Assembly (NCBI RefSeq): GCF_900106755.1
Contig: NZ_FNNN01000009.1
Span: 140,505 to 204,504 of the forward strand
Direction of reading: 5' to 3'
Origin: Bacteroides faecis MAJ27
GTDB lineage: Bacteria; Bacteroidota; Bacteroidia; Bacteroidales; Bacteroidaceae
Length of the DNA stretch: 64,000 bases
This document shows, in pieces, positions 61,631 to 64,000 of the stretch. The position numbers and the translations under genes were made by a program. A model generated the notes under the pieces. That model was not told where the DNA came from. It did not search any database and worked only from the letters and a program-made list of their open reading frames with translations. How positions within the stretch are numbered: position 1 is the stretch's first letter; the number at the start of each line of letters is the position of its first letter.

Positions 61631-63220
61631 TCATTCGGTTACTATATTTATCTTTTGTATTTCTCTTTCCATCTCCCTCTTCATTCTTTTAATAGCAACA
61701 GTCTCTATTTTCATCGGTTTGTCAACAACAGCCTCAGCCATTGCAAGCGATCGCTCTTTTTCACCATTCATTTTGTATAAATGGAATAGTTTATAAAGAG
61801 GAAGAAATCGCGAAGGGCACATCATAGATGCACTATTGTAATATTTTTCTGCTAGTTTAGGTTTGTTAAGCTGCTGATAATTTTCTCCTAATATTAGCTC
61901 CAGATCATAATCTGCCCAATATTTGCGACATTGTAAAGCGATCTCCAAACTCTTATCATATTGTTTCTTCTCTAATAAAACAGCAGCATAGTTGTAAAGG
62001 AAATAAGGATTATCCGCAAATGCTTTCTCTAATTTTTCATATGCGGGAAGCACCGTATCATAGGAATCGGAAAGAGTTAGTTTGGAGATTCGTCCCCACT
62101 CCAATTCTGCTTGTATTCGTTCCACTAATTCATAAATGCCAATCATTGAGCAACCTATAACCAAAGCACATACTACATTTTTCTTCCAAGATGCAGCAAA
62201 AAAAACCTTTATAGGTTCCTTGATAATTATCAAGACAGATAATAATGTAATAATCCACGTAAAAGGATAAGTAAATGGATAAGAGAACAATGAAAACGTT
62301 CCTATTGAAATCAACACATATACAGCAATTTTCTTTTCGATATCAGGATTTAGTTTATAACAATAGATTAGTAAAAAAATGAATGCAAACAGTATCACCA
62401 AACCGATAATTCCGAAGTTTAAGAGGATTTCCATGTACTCATTGAAAGGATGCTTCACATTATCGGCTAACATAGCATAACGGTTCTGCTGTCCATGTAT
62501 TCTAAAGTATTCTGCTTGGTAATCCATATAATGAGCTTCAAAGCTGCCTAATCCATGCCCTATCCAAGGAGAATCTTTTACCATATTTATGCAAGATTGC
62601 CAAATAAGCAATCGACCGTCGGCTGAGTCCTTTTTTATCCAATAACAACCTAAGATTAAAGCGACTAAACCAGCTAGCAAAGAGAATTTCAATATGCGTC
62701 TATGAAGGAGCTTCTGATACAAGAATATAGTACAAACCGCAGCTAAACTAATGATACCAGCCCTTGAATATGACAGAACAATTGCAACTACTATAATAGT
62801 CCCCATTATCCATCCCATAAGACGCATATATCTTTTATTATCTTTCGACAGGAGAAAAGCAGTAAAAGGTACCCCTGCACATAAACACGCAGAAAAGCCA
62901 GCCGGATTATCAAAGCTACCAGTAATTTTATAGATTGAAGGAGAATAATACACATTAAAATATTGCAGCAACCCCAATACAGCCTGTAGAAAACAGATTG
63001 CAACAAGAACGATTCCTACTCGAAACATATTTATACTTACTGAATGAGCATACCATATTGCGATAGTATAGTACAATACCAATCCTCCAAATACAAACAA
63101 AGTAATTAACCACTTCGGTACAATAGATGAGTCAGTAAAATAATGAGACTGAACAAATAGTGCACTCACACATAAAATACTAAACATCAATAGTCCTATA
63201 TAGTCTCTTAATCTTGCCAT
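61631..63220 (-). CDS. O-antigen ligase family (Wzy/WaaL-like) membrane protein with C-terminal TPRs
   Basis: A 529-residue polytopic membrane protein. The first 380 residues hold about 11 transmembrane helices with the Wzy_C signature (SFDNPAGFSACLCAGVPFTAFLLS, WQSCINMVKDSPWIGHGLGSFEAHY, NVKHPFNEYMEILLNFGIIGL). The last 130 residues are soluble TPR-like helices (NPYFLYNYAAVLLEKKQYDKSLEIALQ, AEKYYNSASMMCPSRFLPLYKLFHLY). WaaL/Wzy proteins transfer or polymerise lipid-linked glycans on the periplasmic side. No glycosyltransferase genes are nearby; instead a redoxin lies upstream and a DUF4965 protein downstream, so a classical O-antigen role is doubtful. Protein O-glycosylation ligase or a peptide-modifying role is possible. 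Confidence 0.85.
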   Translation of the reverse strand: MARLRDYIGLLMFSILCVSALFVQSHYFTDSSIVPKWLITLFVFGGLVLYYTIAIWYAHSVSINMFRVGIVLVAICFLQAVLGLLQYFNVYYSPSIYKITGSFDNPAGFSACLCAGVPFTAFLLSKDNKRYMRLMGWIMGTIIVVAIVLSYSRAGIISLAAVCTIFLYQKLLHRRILKFSLLAGLVALILGCYWIKKDSADGRLLIWQSCINMVKDSPWIGHGLGSFEAHYMDYQAEYFRIHGQQNRYAMLADNVKHPFNEYMEILLNFGIIGLVILFAFIFLLIYCYKLNPDIEKKIAVYVLISIGTFSLFSYPFTYPFTWIITLLSVLIIIKEPIKVFFAASWKKNVVCALVIGCSMIGIYELVERIQAELEWGRISKLTLSDSYDTVLPAYEKLEKAFADNPYFLYNYAAVLLEKKQYDKSLEIALQCRKYWADYDLELILGENYQQLNKPKLAEKYYNSASMMCPSRFLPLYKLFHLYKMNGEKERSLAMAEAVVDKPMKIETVAIKRMKREMEREIQKINIVTE

Positions 63221-63292
63221 AAAAGTATTTATGTAACATATTCAAAATCATCTAAAAAACGAGCAGACACAACACACATTAAGGTCTAATAT

Positions 63293-63913
63293 TTATTTCT
63301 CGCCAGATAATTGCTCTAACGTTCTCAATAATTTACGGGTATCTCCTCCGACATTTACCGCTTTTACTATCATATTTTTATCAACTATAATATTAGAAGG
63401 ATACATATAAATCTTTAGTATATCGGTAAATTCCCCTTTATAATTAGGAACAATTCCTATATCCTCCCAGTCTAAATTCAGTCTTTTCATTAACTTTTGT
63501 ACTTCTTCAGGAGAATCAGGGGTTAGCCCGACAAACTGAATATTCGGATAATCTTCAGCAAGTATATTTAAAACAATAAGCTCCCGAATACAAATACTAC
63601 AATGCCTGTTCCAAAAACATATAACTGTATACTCGGATTCATCAAAATCAACAACCTTTCCGTTAATATCACCTAAACCAATCTTAGGAAGAGTTTTACC
63701 TATCAATGTTTCAAGTTTAGGGTGTTTATAAACTAGATGAATTTCTGGTATTTCATCTGTTCCTTTAATAGAAATTATATACTGATGAGTTTCTAGAGAA
63801 TCTCTATGAGCCTGATCTGTAATAGGGTTCCCTTCAGCATCAAAATACAAGAAAGTTTGACCTTCGACACGAACGCTATTATCGCCATAAGTTACTTTTT
63901 GAGCAGTAAGCAT
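63293..63913 (-). CDS. Thioredoxin-fold (TlpA/redoxin-like) protein, N-terminus apparently truncated
   Basis: 206 residues from the ATG at 63913, directly after an in-frame TGA. The thioredoxin fold (about 70-206) starts at IGKTLPKIGLGDINGKVVDF and contains a CxxC site, HCSIC (FWNRHCSICIREL). PSNIIVDKNMIVKAVN follows, with the usual cis-Pro replaced in the YMYPSNIIV turn. The first 70 residues are a small beta domain (VRVEGQTFLYFDAEG). Relatives are exported, but this start has no signal peptide, so the 5' end may be lost or lie across a frameshift beyond 63913. It precedes the O-antigen-ligase-like gene by 72 bp. Confidence 0.75.
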   Translation of the reverse strand: MLTAQKVTYGDNSVRVEGQTFLYFDAEGNPITDQAHRDSLETHQYIISIKGTDEIPEIHLVYKHPKLETLIGKTLPKIGLGDINGKVVDFDESEYTVICFWNRHCSICIRELIVLNILAEDYPNIQFVGLTPDSPEEVQKLMKRLNLDWEDIGIVPNYKGEFTDILKIYMYPSNIIVDKNMIVKAVNVGGDTRKLLRTLEQLSGEK

Positions 63914-64000
63914 TCAGCAAACCCCGTATTTCCCCCTCTGAAAGTTCTTCCTAGTTTTGCGTGAATTTAAAACGTGAAACAATGAAGAACTTAACTTTAG

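Noticed and set aside
63982..64000. ATG on the plus strand at the window end (MKNLTL...)
   Set aside because: Only six codons are visible, too little to call a gene.

Overview
The window looks like a chromosome segment of a gut Bacteroides, close to B. thetaiotaomicron. The evidence is SusC/SusD pairs, many lipoproteins and TonB-dependent receptors, DUF3316/DUF3244/DUF4965-type families, and promoters of the Bacteroides form (-33 TTTG, about 19-20 nt, -7 TAnnTTTG) in front of several genes. No phage, integrase or insertion sequence is visible. The sequence begins inside a LacI-type regulator and ends just upstream of a thiol-disulfide protein.

Layout. 0-9.4 kb is mostly housekeeping: an FKBP prolyl isomerase and glycyl-tRNA synthetase (minus strand), a candidate structured small RNA, a topoisomerase IV subunit A with a DUF3316 protein and an S41 protease, tRNA-Leu(UAG) with promoter and terminator, and a PfkB sugar kinase. 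9.4-12.1 kb holds a GH29 fucosidase divergent from an AraC regulator. 12.4-15.4 kb is a run of small membrane proteins, a beta-barrel, a glycine-zipper lipoprotein and a DUF3244 protein. 15.5-25.9 kb is a polysaccharide utilization locus (membrane-anchored TPR/HTH regulator divergent from SusC, SusD, GH3, GH144) whose enzymes fit beta-1,2-glucan. Two copies of a palindromic repeat flank its GH3 gene in opposite orientation.

26.1-31.0 kb is a tightly overlapping four-gene operon: an LPP20-like exported protein (with an apparent frameshift in its signal peptide), a CHASE2 membrane protein, an exported Sel1/caspase protein and a FecR-like exported protein. This is the best candidate for a little-described system. 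31.1-35.7 kb has a lone outer-membrane receptor, then 1.6 kb of large imperfect inverted repeats, a decayed paralogue fragment, and a small coiled-coil protein gene. 35.8-44.7 kb is a probable extracellular nucleic-acid scavenging locus: a TonB receptor, DUF5689 and DUF6359-like lipoproteins, two DNA/RNA non-specific nucleases and an endonuclease/exonuclease/phosphatase protein.

44.8-45.6 kb holds a hipB-like gene with a decayed hipA. 45.7-48.7 kb is a phosphate-themed operon (phosphate-selective-type porin, CYTH triphosphatase-like enzyme, MgtC/DUF4010 protein) preceded by 11-nt TGTAA repeats that look like a Pho box. Similar repeats lie before the DUF3244 gene and, weakly, before the nuclease-locus receptor. 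48.8-56.2 kb contains a 44-residue membrane protein, prfB with its programmed +1 frameshift, an M16 peptidase, an acyl-CoA synthetase and an M20 deacylase. 56.3-64 kb holds a DUF4143-type ATPase whose promoter lies among perfect repeats, a small lipoprotein pair, a DUF4965-family protein with an internal tandem duplication, an O-antigen-ligase-like protein with TPRs, and a redoxin that seems to lack its export signal.
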